Of a DNA stretch of 64,000 nt, positions 50,882 to 61,619 are shown in pieces. The stretch comes from Metridium senile (taxonomy: Eukaryota; Cnidaria; Anthozoa; Actiniaria; Metridiidae), in the NCBI GenBank assembly GCA_949775045.1, contig OX459110.1, forward strand, positions 13,701,452 through 13,765,451, in the 5' to 3' direction. The first letter of the stretch is position 1. Every line of letters starts with the position of its first letter. The notes beneath the pieces are model-generated. The model had not been told where the DNA came from. It did no database searches and saw nothing but the letters and a program-made list of their open reading frames with translations. Made by a program: the position numbers and the translations under genes.

Positions 50882-51075
50882 GTAGCCTGCGTAGCAAGCG
50901 TTTCTTTGGGGGGGGACGGAAAAAATGGTTTTGGGATAGCTGTGTTACCGATGTGGCCGCGCGAGTCTACACTCGTCTTAGGTTTCACGCGGTCATATCG
51001 GTAACACAGCTATCCCAAAACAGCTTTTAATTTTCTGTTTCCCAAAAAAGAAACGCTTGCTACGCAGGCTATGAG
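50882..51075. mobile_element. MITE with TAGCCTGCGTAGCAAGCG ends
   Basis: TAGCCTGCGTAGCAAGCGTT at the left and AACGCTTGCTACGCAGGCTA at the right. Inner arms GATAGCTGTGTTACCGAT and ATCGGTAACACAGCTATC. Flanked by near-identical 9-bp TGAGCTAAG and TGAGCTGAG, a probable target-site duplication. It lies about 100 bp before gene B exon 2. Confidence 0.88.
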
Positions 51076-51175
51076 CTGAGTACCATCGCTATTTGTATAC
51101 TCGCCTTTAAGCATGACATAAACTTCAAATGTGGTCACTTGTCGTACTAACAGTTGTATGCCTCGTCGGTATTAG

Positions 51176-51318
51176 ATTCACAACAAAACGATGACGAGCT
51201 GCGATTGGTTAGGGATCTCTTTGATAAAGGTTATGATAAGAACGTGAGACCTGTCAGCGATAAAAACCTACCGGTGGAGGTCAAGTTTGGTATCGCATAC
51301 ACACAGATTGTAGACCTG
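51176..51318 (+). CDS. Gene B exon 2: start of mature LBD
   Basis: A perfect branch-point word TACTAAC about 25 nt upstream supports acceptor GGTATTAG|ATTCAC. The exon encodes NDDELRLVRDLF, NVRPV and VKFGIAYTQIVDL, with donor GACCTG|GTAGGT. It has 143 nt, phase 1 in and 0 out. It is closely similar to gene A exon 2. Confidence 0.92.
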
Positions 51319-52411
51319 GTAGGTACATCCATGTAGACAAGTGCATTTTATGGCCGTTATTAGTTATTTACAAGTATCATCATCATTATTATCGATCATC
51401 ATTACCATTATCATTGACATCATCACCATTACTAACACCATCATTACCATCATCACCATCATCATTATCATTACTAACACCATCATTATTACTAACACCA
51501 TCATCATCATCATCATCAACATCAGCAGCAGCATTATCATCATCATCATTATTATCGATCATCATCATCACCATTGCCATCATCTTCATCATCATTACTA
51601 CATGTAAAAATTGTTTTCCCATTTCTTTTTGTTAATCCATGTTTTAATGTATGCGGCATTGTTTAGTTAAGAAATCCGAATCATTTCGTGGTCTGTAATG
51701 ATTATGTATTTAGTTTGGCGGAAACTTTGAATGTTCAAGTGTATTTTTATTATTGTCCAATAGTTGGATCTTTGAGTATTTTTGAATGGTTACCATCATT
51801 ACTATCATCATCACCATCTTCATCATCATCATCTTCACTACCATCATCATCATGGCCATCGTCACTATCATAAATTTAATCAGTGTCCGCATTATTGTCA
51901 TTTTAGTTATCATCATCTTCATCATCATCACTATCATCATCATCATCATTTGATCATTATCTTTTGATTTATGTGTTGGCTCCTAAAAGAGCCGTTGGTT
52001 TGTATAAAGCAGTTACACTGCTTACAGCAGTTCTCAGTCACACGTGCACCGCTCGCATAAAAACCATCGCTATAAAACATGAAGTTGGTGGACGTCAATC
52101 AAACTGTGTTTACGAGGCGCATTGTGTTTTTACTTCAGTCGGGTTGAGAAACATGTTTGAATCCGACGAAGACGTTATTGTGGGAATTCAGCTTCCAGAT
52201 TCAGACATGTTTCGCAACCCGACTAAAGTAAAAACACCATGCGTCTTGTAAACACAGTTTGATTGACGTCCACCAACTGTGACTGAGAACTGCTGTAAGA
52301 GCTTTTCTTCCCCGCCATTTTGGGCACGTACGTGATTATCAATTATTAATATATTTATATTTATCTGAGACCACTGTATATTTCTCATACTTTAATTATC
52401 TATCTATTCAG
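51319..52411. repeat. Gene B intron 2: ATC microsatellites and a palindromic MITE
   Basis: (ATC)n lies at about 51,375-51,600 and 51,790-51,960. A foldback at about 52,020-52,305 has GTTGGTGGACGTCAATCAAA and TTTGATTGACGTCCACCAAC arms continuing to ACTTCAGTCGGGTTG and CAACCCGACTAAAGT. Frames over the arms are not genes. Confidence 0.8.
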
Positions 52412-52456
52412 ATTGAAAAAGATCAAGTTCTTGAGAGTAACATATGGGTTAGAATG
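52412..52456 (+). CDS. Gene B exon 3: 45-nt micro-exon, loop D
   Basis: TCTATTCAG|ATTGAA ... AGAATG|GTAAGC encodes IEKDQVLESNIWVRM with loop D Trp55. Phase 0 at both ends, same size as gene A exon 3. Confidence 0.93.
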
Positions 52457-52568
52457 GTAAGCACAATGAACTTCTTGTTTGTCTGTATATTTGTTTTGTC
52501 TGTTTATGTCTGCCTACACCTTCGTAACCTGTCTTTCTACCTATCTCTCTGTTTTTCCCCCTCTGCAG

Positions 52569-52600
52569 TCTCTCTCTCTCTCTCTCTCTCTCTCTTTTGT
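52569..52600. repeat. (CT)n tract upstream of exon 4
   Basis: TCTCTCTCTCTCTCTCTCTC followed by further TCTCTTTTTTG runs in intron 3. It may act as a polypyrimidine-rich element. Confidence 0.85.
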
Positions 52601-52732
52601 CTCTCTTTTTTGTCTCTCTTTTTTGTCTCTCTGGGTTTTTTGTTTTTTTAATTTCTCTCTGTCCGTCTTACTTTCTGTCTGTATGTGTGAGTGTGTGTCT
52701 GTCAGTCTTTGCTAATCTGCTTTATCGTTTAG

Positions 52733-52842
52733 CATTGGAAGAACCATCTACTGCGATGGAATTCTTCAGCCTATGGAGACATCACCACTATCAACATCAC
52801 TCCCTTGAAGATGTGGCTGCCAGACATAGTGTTACACAACAA
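52733..52842 (+). CDS. Gene B exon 4: LBD loop A (His variant)
   Basis: TTATCGTTTAG|CATTGG ... CACAACAA|GTGAGT, 110 nt. It encodes HWKNHLLRWN, YGDITTINITPLKMW and LPDIVLHNN. The loop A Tyr of classical alpha subunits (and of gene A) is replaced by His. An NIT sequon is present. The in-frame readthrough open frame over this region uses the wrong phase. Confidence 0.93.
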
Positions 52843-52854
52843 GTGAGTACAGAA

Positions 52855-53262
52855 TTAATGATGGTGATGATGGTGATGATGGTGATGATGGTGATGATGG
52901 TGATGATGGTGATGATGGTGATGATGGTGATGATGGTGATGATGGTGATGATGGTGGTGATGTTGATGGTAGTGATGATGATGATGATTGTGATGATAGT
53001 GATGACGATGATGATGATGATGATGGTAGTGGTTATGATGATGATGGTAGTGGTGGTGATGATGATGGTGATGATGATGATGATGATAGTGGTGGTGATG
53101 ATGGTGGTGGTGGTGGTGATGGTAGTGGTAGTGGTGGTGATGATGATTGTGATGATAGTGATGATGATGATGATGTTGGTAGTGGTGATGATGATGATGG
53201 TAGTGGTGATGATGGTAGTGGTGGTGATGGTAGTGGTGGTGATGATGATTGTGAGGATAGTG

Positions 53263-53298
<36 letters not shown>

Positions 53299-53376
53299 GT
53301 AGTGGTGTTGGTGATGATGATGGTTGTGGTGGTGATGGTAGTTGTGATGTTGATGCTGATGATGGGGATTGTGGTT

Positions 53377-53408
<32 letters not shown>

Positions 53409-53514
53409 AGTGGTGGTGATGGTGATGGTGGTGATTTTGATGATGATGATTATGATGATAGTATATATGGTGATGGTAGTTGTGATGGTGATGATGATGA
53501 TGATGATGATGTTA

Positions 53515-53583
<69 letters not shown>

Positions 53584-53770
53584 GTGGTGGTGATGGTGAT
53601 GGTTGTGGTGATGGTGATGGTTGTAGTGATGAAGATAATAGTGATGTTGATGCTGATGATGATGATTATTATTATTATGATGGTAATTATGGTGATGCTA
53701 GTTGTGTTGGTGATGATGGTGTTGATGGTGTTGACGGTCATGGTCATGGTGATAATGATAATGATGATGA
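52855..53770. repeat. Gene B intron 4: (GATGGT)n/(ATG)n microsatellite, ~900 bp
   Basis: It fills nearly the whole intron between exons 4 and 5: first a regular GGTGATGAT run, then mixed GATGATGATG with GTAGTGGTGG. Poly-Met/Val and poly-Ile/Thr frames are artefacts. Confidence 0.96.
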
Positions 53771-53801
53771 AAAAAACGAGTTCCTGTTATTACGCCCGCA
53801 G

Positions 53802-54101
53802 TGCTGAAGAGAACCTACCCAGCGGTACTCTATACCAGTTTAAGACAAAGGTGATGTTGACGAGCGACGGTGGCTGCACATGGTATGCGCCCACGATACT
53901 GCGCAGCGGTTGTAACATTGATATCACATACTTTCCATTCGATGACCAGCTTTGTGAGCTAAAGTTCGGTTCCTGGACATTCAATGGTCTACAAGTCAAC
54001 GTGGTACAAATGAGAGAGGACGCGGACCTGACCCCTTACATGAAGAGCTCTGAGTTTCAACTTATCTCCGCGAAGGCTAAAAGAAACGTGGTCAAGTACA
54101 G
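53802..54101 (+). CDS. Gene B exon 5: LBD with Cys loop up to loop C
   Basis: Acceptor TACGCCCGCAG|TGCTGA, donor TACAG|GTAAGT, 300 nt. It encodes AEENLPSGTLYQFKTKV, TWYAPTILRS, the Cys loop C-NIDITYFPFDDQL-C (13 residues), loop B FGSWTFNG and ...NVVKY. It ends two bases into the Ser codon before the vicinal cysteines. An extra Cys (GGCTWYAP) precedes the Cys loop. This is the shared splice donor for both channel cassettes. Confidence 0.94.
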
Positions 54102-54129
54102 GTAAGTGTTTATTGGTAGTTCTATTATC

Positions 54130-54315
54130 TGGAAACTAGCGAGTAAACTAGTATAGGCTGCGTCTGTGTTATATATAAACGATAGGTAATAGAATGAAAT
54201 TTGTAACACCGTAAGAAAATGGTAACTTAACTTTACTAATTAACTGACATAAGTCAACATTTTTTACGGTGTTACAAATTTCATTATATTACCTATCGTT
54301 TTATTACCTATTAAA
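54130..54315. repeat. Hammerhead-associated repeat, inverted pair
   Basis: The minus-type unit GGAAACTAGCGAGTAAACTA ... TTTGTAACACCGTAAG at 54,130-54,235 is followed by a plus-type fragment AAGTCAACATTTTTTACGGT ... CCTATCGTTT at 54,246-54,301. It lies about 30 bp past the exon 5 donor. Confidence 0.8.
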
Positions 54316-54519
54316 TGTGATTTCCAGTGAATTAAGGGCTCTTTGAACTGAAAAGTGTCGATTGATTTCAGGGGATAATATATTATAGGAGCTCCGATGG
54401 ATTTTTTTCCTGGATCACATCTATATTAAAGCCGACAATCAAACTAGTTTTATATCGGCAACGTGTTAACAATGTGTCCGTTTTTACTATAGAAGGCTGT
54501 GGAACTCGAGTGATAAAGT

Positions 54520-54760
54520 AGCCTGGGGCCGGTTGTACGAAGGGTGGATAAAGTTATCCGCGGATAAAAGTTATCCACTGTATAGGTTTTTATAGATTTT
54601 ATCCGCTGGACAAGAATTTATCCGGTGGATAGCGCTATTCAACCTTCGTACAACCGGCCCCTGCTGTACAGACTCAATTTTTGCGCTCAAAATATTCGCC
54701 AACTACTTTTTTGACGAATATTTTTAGCGTAAAAAATCGAGTCTGCAAAGCAGGCTAACT
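54520..54760. mobile_element. Nested MITEs
   Basis: The inner element has GGGGCCGGTTGTACGAAGG and CCTTCGTACAACCGGCCCC ends. It is inserted near one end of another foldback element with CAGACTCAATTTTTGCGC and GCGTAAAAAATCGAGTCTG arms and outer AGCCTG/CAGGCT. Confidence 0.8.
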
Positions 54761-55078
54761 ATAAAGCGTTGATATCATTGTCAAATAAAATGAGAGATGT
54801 TACTAGTGACGGGTCCAGAACAATTTCAAGGGGTTGACTGTCTTTTATAGATTTTATCTTGTCCGTTATTGCTATTATTTTCCAACTCCAACGGTGGGGT
54901 AAGGTGGGGGATTGGAGTACACCCCCTTGATCCATCCTTGATAAGATTGTCACCATCAAGAAGCCACTAGACAAAGCTTCTGTAATCTATACTCTTGTGT
55001 TTTCTGTAACGTGTCTTTCCAGTTTCAGCACTATCCCACCAGGGATACTTGTATGCATGTATAATTTATACACCTATT

Positions 55079-55352
55079 TCAATAATCGTTGTCGCAGGCG
55101 AAGGTACAGTCTACACTCTGAAGCCTGCAAAGAATGTCGGTAGCATGATCATAAATTGTTGGTTTATTACACGTTTCTTTCAAAAAATATTTGTTTCATT
55201 ATCTACTTCGGCAACAGTTAGTTGCTGCTCATACAACACAAACACGCACAAGCAAAAATATCAGGCTTTGAATAAATCGAGAAGAAAAGAAAATACCGAC
55301 ATCCTTTGCAGGCATCAGAGTATGGACTGTAGCTTTTATTGCGACAACGATT
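55079..55352. mobile_element. MITE with ~65-bp terminal inverted repeats
   Basis: CAATAATCGTTGTCGCAGGC ... GCCTGCAAAGAATGTCGGTA mirrors TACCGACATCCTTTGCAGGC ... GCGACAACGATTATTGAAAT. It lies in the intron between exon 5 and cassette 1. Confidence 0.85.
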
Positions 55353-56330
55353 ATTGAAATAGGTGTAACTTGTCTTATCCACTCATCATCATATCACTTC
55401 TGATAACTCATTCACATCTGGTAAATCTATTTGCATGTTGCATGCGCATGTGCACTTCAACATAACCACTGGCCTCTTTTACGGAGACCATTGTCCACTC
55501 TTATGGTCGTAACCACAGCAACGTAATAGTAAACATGTCAACCTACTACAACGTAACTGAATATATAACCAATAGAAACTGTTGCACTATGGCAACACAT
55601 AGACGGTACCATGGAAACTTCCGTTACTATGATAACTCACGAGTCACACTAAACACCTACAAATCCAACTAATACAATAACTTATTATTAGCACGTCTTT
55701 TATGTTGCCATAGTTACCACGACCACTTAAATACTACACAATTTAACCTGAGAAACAAACCGTAAACATGGAAACTTCCGTTACTATGGCAACTGACGAG
55801 TCACAATTAACACCTACAAATCCAACTAATACAATAACTTCTTATTAGCAATTTTATATTGCCATAGTTACCACGACCACTAAAATACTACACAAATCTA
55901 ACAATATATTTAACTGTAAACTAACCAAACAAAGCACTAATACACAAGCAGTATTCAGGATTACTTTTGTCTAAAGGTTATTTTAGGTTTGGTTTGGGTA
56001 ATAATTTACCCCATTTGAAGCAATTAAAGAAAGTGACCTTCAGTTTCTGTTTTATTTTCATGAACCACATATTTACGTAGAATAAAATTAATTTAAACAG
56101 TAATTAAATATCTAGCTATGATAGAGTGCTTTGCCTTTATTTGCCATATATGACACAATTTCCGTACGTTGCATGCCGTAAATCAAAATGACACATCCTT
56201 TATTCTTTGAAGAACGTACTGATGATTGACTTACCAAGAACACTGACTAACAATAACAACACAGCTAGAGACAAAAGAGAGAGAAAATAAACGAAAGAAC
56301 GCAACAATGGATGGCAAAAAGAAAAATACA
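55353..56330. other. Gene B intron 5, middle part
   Basis: A ~140-bp duplication near 55,610-55,890 (ATGGAAACTTCCGTTACTAT, AACACCTACAAATCCAACTA, GCCATAGTTACCACGACCAC). No coding sequence is recognised. Confidence 0.55.
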
Positions 56331-56339
56331 ATTAAAAGA

Positions 56340-57070
56340 ACAGTGAAAGAAGGAAATGAATAAAAGGATGGAAGAATGAATGGATGAGTATATGGATGAA
56401 TAAATGAATAGATGGATGGATGAATGAATGGATAGATAGACAGAGGAATGAATAGATGGAGTAATAGATGGATGAATGAATGGATGGATGGATTGGTGGA
56501 TGAATAGATAGATGAATGAATAGATAAATGAATAGATGGATGAATAGATGGATGAATGAATAAATAGAAGGATGAATTAATTAATTAATTAATAGATGGA
56601 TGAATAGATGGATGAATAGATGGATGAATGAATGGATAGATGGATGAATAGATGGATGAATAGATGGATGAATAGATGGATGAATAGATGGATGAATGAA
56701 TGGATAGATGGATGAATAGATGGATGAATGAATGGATAGATGGATGAATAGATGGATGAATGAATGGATAGATGGATGAATGAATGGATAGATGGATGAA
56801 TGAATGGATAGATGGATGAATGAATGGATAGATGGATGAATGAATGGATAGATGGATGAATGAATGGATAGATGGATGAATGAATGGATAGATGGATGAA
56901 TGAATGGATAGATGGATGAATAGATGAATGAATGGATGAATGAATGGATAGATGGATGAATGAATGGATAGATGGATGGAAGAATAATTGTATGAATAAA
57001 TGGATGAATGAATGTATCAGTGGATGAATGAATGGACGAGGTTATTAATGAACGAATGATGGATGAAAAA
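56340..57070. repeat. (GGAT)n/(GAAT)n microsatellite ahead of cassette 1
   Basis: GATGGATGAATGAATGGATA is repeated over about 700 bp, ending 230 bp before the cassette 1 acceptor. The minus-strand Ile/His/Ser/Phe frame is an artefact. Confidence 0.95.
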
Positions 57071-57298
57071 AACAATGTATAAATGATCGATTGATGGTTA
57101 GATGAATAAATAGCTCGATTGATGAATGGATAGCTTGACGAAGGAATTTATGATTGAATGTACAAAAGGAACTAAAACGATAAGTAATGAATGAATGAAT
57201 GAAGAATCAAAAGAGAGGCGAGAAGATTACAACGACTACCACGTGATACTGACAACTGATCACGTGCTAACAGCATGACCAACTGTTTCTATTTCTAG

Positions 57299-58067
57299 CT
57301 GTTGTCCAGAACCGTACCCGGATGTGACATTCTACCTTCATCTACGTCGTAAACCAGGCTTCTTTCTCTACAACATTATCATACCTTGTCTCGTCATTAC
57401 GTCACTCGCCGTCCTGACATTTTTACTTCCGCCGGAAATCGGTGAACGTGTCACGCTAGTCATAGAATCATTCCTTGCGTTATCATTCGTTGTTCTCATG
57501 GTATCATCTAGTGTCCCAGTCACGTCAGATAACACACCTCTCATTGTCAAGTTTCTATTGATATCAATGTGTCAGATCGGTATGGCGTTGGTTGCTAACT
57601 GTATATCACTGAATCTCTACAAGAAAGATGAAATGCCCCAATGGGTCCGGGTTGTGTTTTTGCATTATCTCGCTCGATGTCTTTGTATCGATACTGGACA
57701 TCCAAAAGGTAACATTAACGCCAGGCAGACAAACACAGATAACGCTTCAGATACTCTCGAAAAGAAGGTTCTTAACTCCAAGTATCGTAAACAATCCCTG
57801 GCATCTAGCGAGGGAGGTGGACCCACCACACCGTTACTCACCCAGCGAGGTACTCTTAGTGACCAGCAGGTTAATAAGTTGGCTGATGGGGTCAATGTTC
57901 TGGCCAATAAAAACTTAAATGAGCAAGACTTCGGGCTAGATCGTGAGTTCTGGATCTTTACTTCTCGAGTCGTTGATCGCTTGTTTCTTCTTATATTTAT
58001 TGTGACGTTCATTTGCAGCTCCGGGTACATCTTTAGTATGGTGCCAGATCACTATAATATATTCTAG
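57299..58067 (+). CDS. Gene B channel cassette 1: single terminal exon, loop C to M4
   Basis: Acceptor TTTCTATTTCTAG|CTGTTGTC completes Ser and reads SCCPEPYPDVTFYLHLRR (loop C with vicinal Cys). M1 (NIIIPCLVITSLAVLTFLL) follows, then M2 (GERVTLVIESFLALSFVVLM), M3 (LLISMCQIGMALVANCISL), and the MPQWVRVVFLHYL post-M3 helix. An intracellular loop of roughly 90 residues precedes M4 (DRLFLLIFIVTFICSSGY). Stop TAG is at 58,065. No intron interrupts it, unlike cassette 2. M2 shows -1' Glu (cation), Glu at 6', Leu at 9'. AATAAA at 58,172 could end this isoform. Confidence 0.95.
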
Positions 58068-58171
58068 ACACACACCATATATGGATTGGATGACCATATA
58101 TGGCACTGGAATACGGCACTCTTTTCTAGAATACGAAACAGAGATACCAAATAAGGCTGAAACAACTGACC

Positions 58172-58177
58172 AATAAA
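58172..58177 (+). terminator. Poly(A) signal for cassette 1 isoform
   Basis: AATAAA about 105 nt after the cassette 1 stop codon. It is consistent with alternative terminal-exon usage. Confidence 0.55.
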
Positions 58178-58299
58178 GGACTACGAACTCAGCATCACCA
58201 TACATGGTATTACTAACCAAAAAAGGAACTGTCGTGACGGCGACCAAATAGGGAATTTCAACTACCATATAAGGTGTCAACCACTTTCACCAAATAAGG

Positions 58300-58500
58300 A
58301 AATACTATGACCAAATATGACATTACGATCACCGCCAATTATTTTAAACAACTATGAACGAATATGGCATTACGATCACCGCCAATTATTTTAAACAACT
58401 ATGACCGAATATGGCATTACGATCACCGCCAATTATTGAACACTAACTATGACCGAATATGAAATACCTATGACCAAATAAGGAACTACGTAGTATGACC
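58300..58500. repeat. ~62-bp tandem repeat, 3 copies
   Basis: TATG(A/G)CATTACGATCACCGCC and AATTATTTTAAACAACTATG repeat downstream of cassette 1. The word ACCAAATAAGG is scattered nearby. Confidence 0.75.
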
Positions 58501-58559
58501 AAATCCTTATGTGACCATATAAGGTACTGTTTGACCAAATAAGGCAATGCATGACGTGA

Positions 58560-59527
58560 GAGCTAGCTAGAATACGACTATACACTGCAGTCCATTCTAT
58601 ACATTCATTTTTTCTCTTTTCTTTTCATCGTTTATATTCAGATTTCTCACTTTGTTTTCACTACAAAGTTATACACTTTTTTTATCAATAGGTGGACGTA
58701 CAGTGACGTATGTTGTTATGGTTTTGTCAACCAACCATTGTTATTAGAACAATGAAAATTAAATAATCTATTGTGAAAATGGTAAACAAATTAGCATCAC
58801 AATGCCAACACCTGTGAACACTACGCTAGCTTACCTATATGGCGACTATTTTATGACGAAATGGCATCTAATCGTTTGCAGTTTAAACGTCGTTCAAAAC
58901 TGCGATATCTACGATATGGACACAGCACTATAGCATATAGGCCGAATACTTAGCACGACTACTACTTAACAATGAATACTAGAGTCACTTGATTCTATGA
59001 ACTGGTTAAATTTCATCAGTTAGCTATCATTACATATACAGTATGCATGGTTAAGTTAAGGGTTTCCAATTTTTCAACCTTCTGAAAGTTTATTGTTCAA
59101 TATAAAAAAAATTAAAATATCATATTTGCATAACACACTACCTTGACTTAATCAATTGAAAAAATTTTGCCGGTAATATTTAGTAAATAGTGTGAGTTAG
59201 AATATGTTTTTGTATTCTATATCTTTATTAACAAAGTGTGTTAAATATGTAAGGTGGTTTGGGTGCAACCTACACGATAATAAAATAGTTATCAATTACT
59301 TGTACTTACTGGGTAACTTGTACTGGCAAGAGTGACTCAATGACTGATTTACTGACGATCACTTTATACTGGCTGATTGATTGTCTGACTGATTAATTGA
59401 CTGACTGACTAATTAATTGACTGACTGGCTGGCTGTTTGATTACTTGACTAACTGAATGACTGACCGATTGAATGATTGATTGAATGCTTAACTGATTGA
59501 TTGAATGATTGATTGATTGATTGAATG

Positions 59528-59593
<66 letters not shown>

Positions 59594-61140
59594 AATGACT
59601 CAGGCTTACTAACTGTTTGTCTTTAGTGATTGACTGAGTGACTGACCAACCCGCTGACTAACAGTCTGAATGACTGACTGAATTGACTGAATGACTGACC
59701 GGAATGACTGACTGACGCAGTCATGCAAGTAACAAACTAGCTAATCTATGTGACTGATTCATCGACAGGCTAGCTGACTGACTGACTGACTGGTAGACTG
59801 ATTTACTAATTAACTTATTAAATATGATAACAATCTACCGACATGGACTAGTTTAACATGATCACTTTGTACCTTTATCAACGGTTTGTCAACGACAATA
59901 TTTACAAAGGTAAGTCAGCCTGACGTTGCGTCAATGTCCTGGTATGAAACAACGAAATGCCTGGTCACCTTAAAGACAACAAACCAAGACATTTGATTGG
60001 ACAATATCGTAATGATTGACAGCTATAGACAGAACATCATATAATCTTGACTACCACGTGACCAAGGTAATGACAACACCTTGTGTGTGTTCTTTAATCA
60101 TTTTCTTTCATTACTATGACTTTACATTTCATATTATTCTTCATGTCACGATTTCCTGTCATACACTCCTAGCTTTTTCGTGCTTGCTTTGTCCTTGGTG
60201 GCTAATTATAAATACTTTGTTTGTTACCTGTATTTACTTTAAGTGTTTATGTACATTATTAGTAACATTGCCATAGTAAAGCTGGTAATGATTGTTGAAC
60301 AATGCATGTTGTTTATGTGGGGGTTTTTTTACAACAAGCTTTGTTTTATCGTTGATATTTTATGTGTTGTTACCTGTATATATTTTAAGTGTTTATGTAC
60401 ATTATTTATTAGTAACATTGTCCATAGTAATGCTGGTAATGACTGTAGAACAATGCATGTTGTTTATGTGTTGTTTTTTTTTACAACAAGCTTTGTTTTA
60501 TCGTTTATGTCGTTTATGCCTTTTGTTTTATCGATTTTACTGACGCCACGTCTTGAAGTGGATAGTCTAAAAGGGTGTGTGTGTGTTTGCATGGCTTTCC
60601 TTAAGCGACATACTGGTTTAAATGTGCGTAAAACTGCTGCTTACGTAATGATTAAGCAGTGTGTGTGTACGTATAAAAACGATGCTTACGTTTCAGCTTA
60701 CGTTAAAACTGACAGCAACAAGCTATAGTATGATATCAGTTAGTTGTAAATTGTTTCTTTGCGTTTTCACCAGTTTATGTGTACGTAAGGCTGCTTACGT
60801 TTCAGCTTACCCCACGTAGCAATTACCAACATCAATCAATAGTAGTAATATTAAGTGCTTGTGTTTGTTTTCGTTTTGGCCGGTTTGTGTGTACGCATAG
60901 TAAGAAACCTGCTTACGTTTCAGCGTAACAATCAATGATACTATCAATGATAAAGTAGTAATTGCATGTATTTGTTTGTGTTTACGCAGTATAAACGCTG
61001 CTTATACGTTTCAGCTTACCCTACGTAACAATCAATGATACTATCAATGATAAAGAAATATTTGCATATAGTTGGTTGCGCCGTTTACGCAGTACAAACG
61101 CTGCTTATACGTTTCAGCTTGCCCTACGTAACAATCAATG
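58560..61140. repeat. Inter-cassette region: (TGAT/TGACTGA)n and local duplications
   Basis: TGACTGATTGATTGA-type repeats lie at about 59,330-59,810, including a pure (GATT)n run at 59,520-59,595. Duplicated stretches at 60,230-60,520 share TAAGTGTTTATGTACATTAT and ACAATGCATGTTGTTTATGT. Copies of CTGCTTA(TA)CGTTTCAGCTTACC occur at 60,690-61,140. I looked here for LBD exons and found none. Confidence 0.7.
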
Positions 61141-61154
61141 ATAAAGTAATAATA

Positions 61155-61385
61155 GACCAGTTTCGTGTTATTTAGCACCGCTGTACTATTTGACAAAAGG
61201 CGCATTTGCACAGGCTTAGCCTCAATTCAGAGTAAATGCAAATGTGTTTTCTTTTGTTAAGCGGTAACATTTTTTCGTGCTTTGCTTGGGATTTGTGAAT
61301 ATTTTGACAACAAATCGAGGCTTAGCCTGTGCAAATGCGCCTTTTGTCAAATAGTACAGCGGTACTAGATAACGTGAAACTGGAG
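61155..61385. mobile_element. Palindromic MITE just upstream of cassette 2
   Basis: CCGCTGTACTATTTGACAAA and GGCGCATTTGCACAGGCTTA are mirrored by TAAGCCTCG-complement arms at 61,316-61,383 (TAGCCTGTGCAAATGCGCC, TTTGTCAAATAGTACAGCGG). Arms are about 65 bp. Confidence 0.85.
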
Positions 61386-61565
61386 TATTGCATATATAGT
61401 TGTTTGTGTTTACGCAGTATAAACGCTGCTTATACGTTTCAGCTTGCCCTACGTAACAATCAATGATACTATCAATGATAAAGTTAAATAATTGCATGTA
61501 GTTGGTTGCGCCTTTTACGCAGTACAAATGCTGCTTATACGTTTCAGCTTACGTAACAATTCCCC
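61386..61565. repeat. Continuation of the TTTCAGCTTACGTAACAATC repeat family
   Basis: Two further copies (GCAGTA(T/C)AAACGCTGCTTATA, ACAATCAATGATACTATCAA) flank the MITE and end about 60 bp before the cassette 2 acceptor. Confidence 0.75.
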
Positions 61566-61619
61566 CAAAACATCAGCTAGTAATATAAACTAATTGATAC
61601 TATTTGTTTCTGTTTTTAG

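Noticed and set aside
51129..51170. ATG TGG TCA... encoding MWSLVVLTVVCLV, a signal-peptide-like frame immediately upstream of gene B exon 2
   Set aside because: It is out of frame with exon 2 by a 7-bp gap (GTATTAG) too short to be an intron. The stretch contains the TACTAAC branch point and is better explained as intron. The signal exon at 45,967 fits phase and sequence.
52597..54105. A 502-codon open frame through poly-Met/Val into the Cys-loop exon
   Set aside because: It reads exon 4 in the wrong frame and runs through the intron 4 microsatellite. The spliced model restores the family sequence on both sides with GT-AG sites.
56581..57075. Ile/His/Ser/Phe-rich frame
   Set aside because: A product of the (GGAT)n tract; no conservation pattern or splice context.
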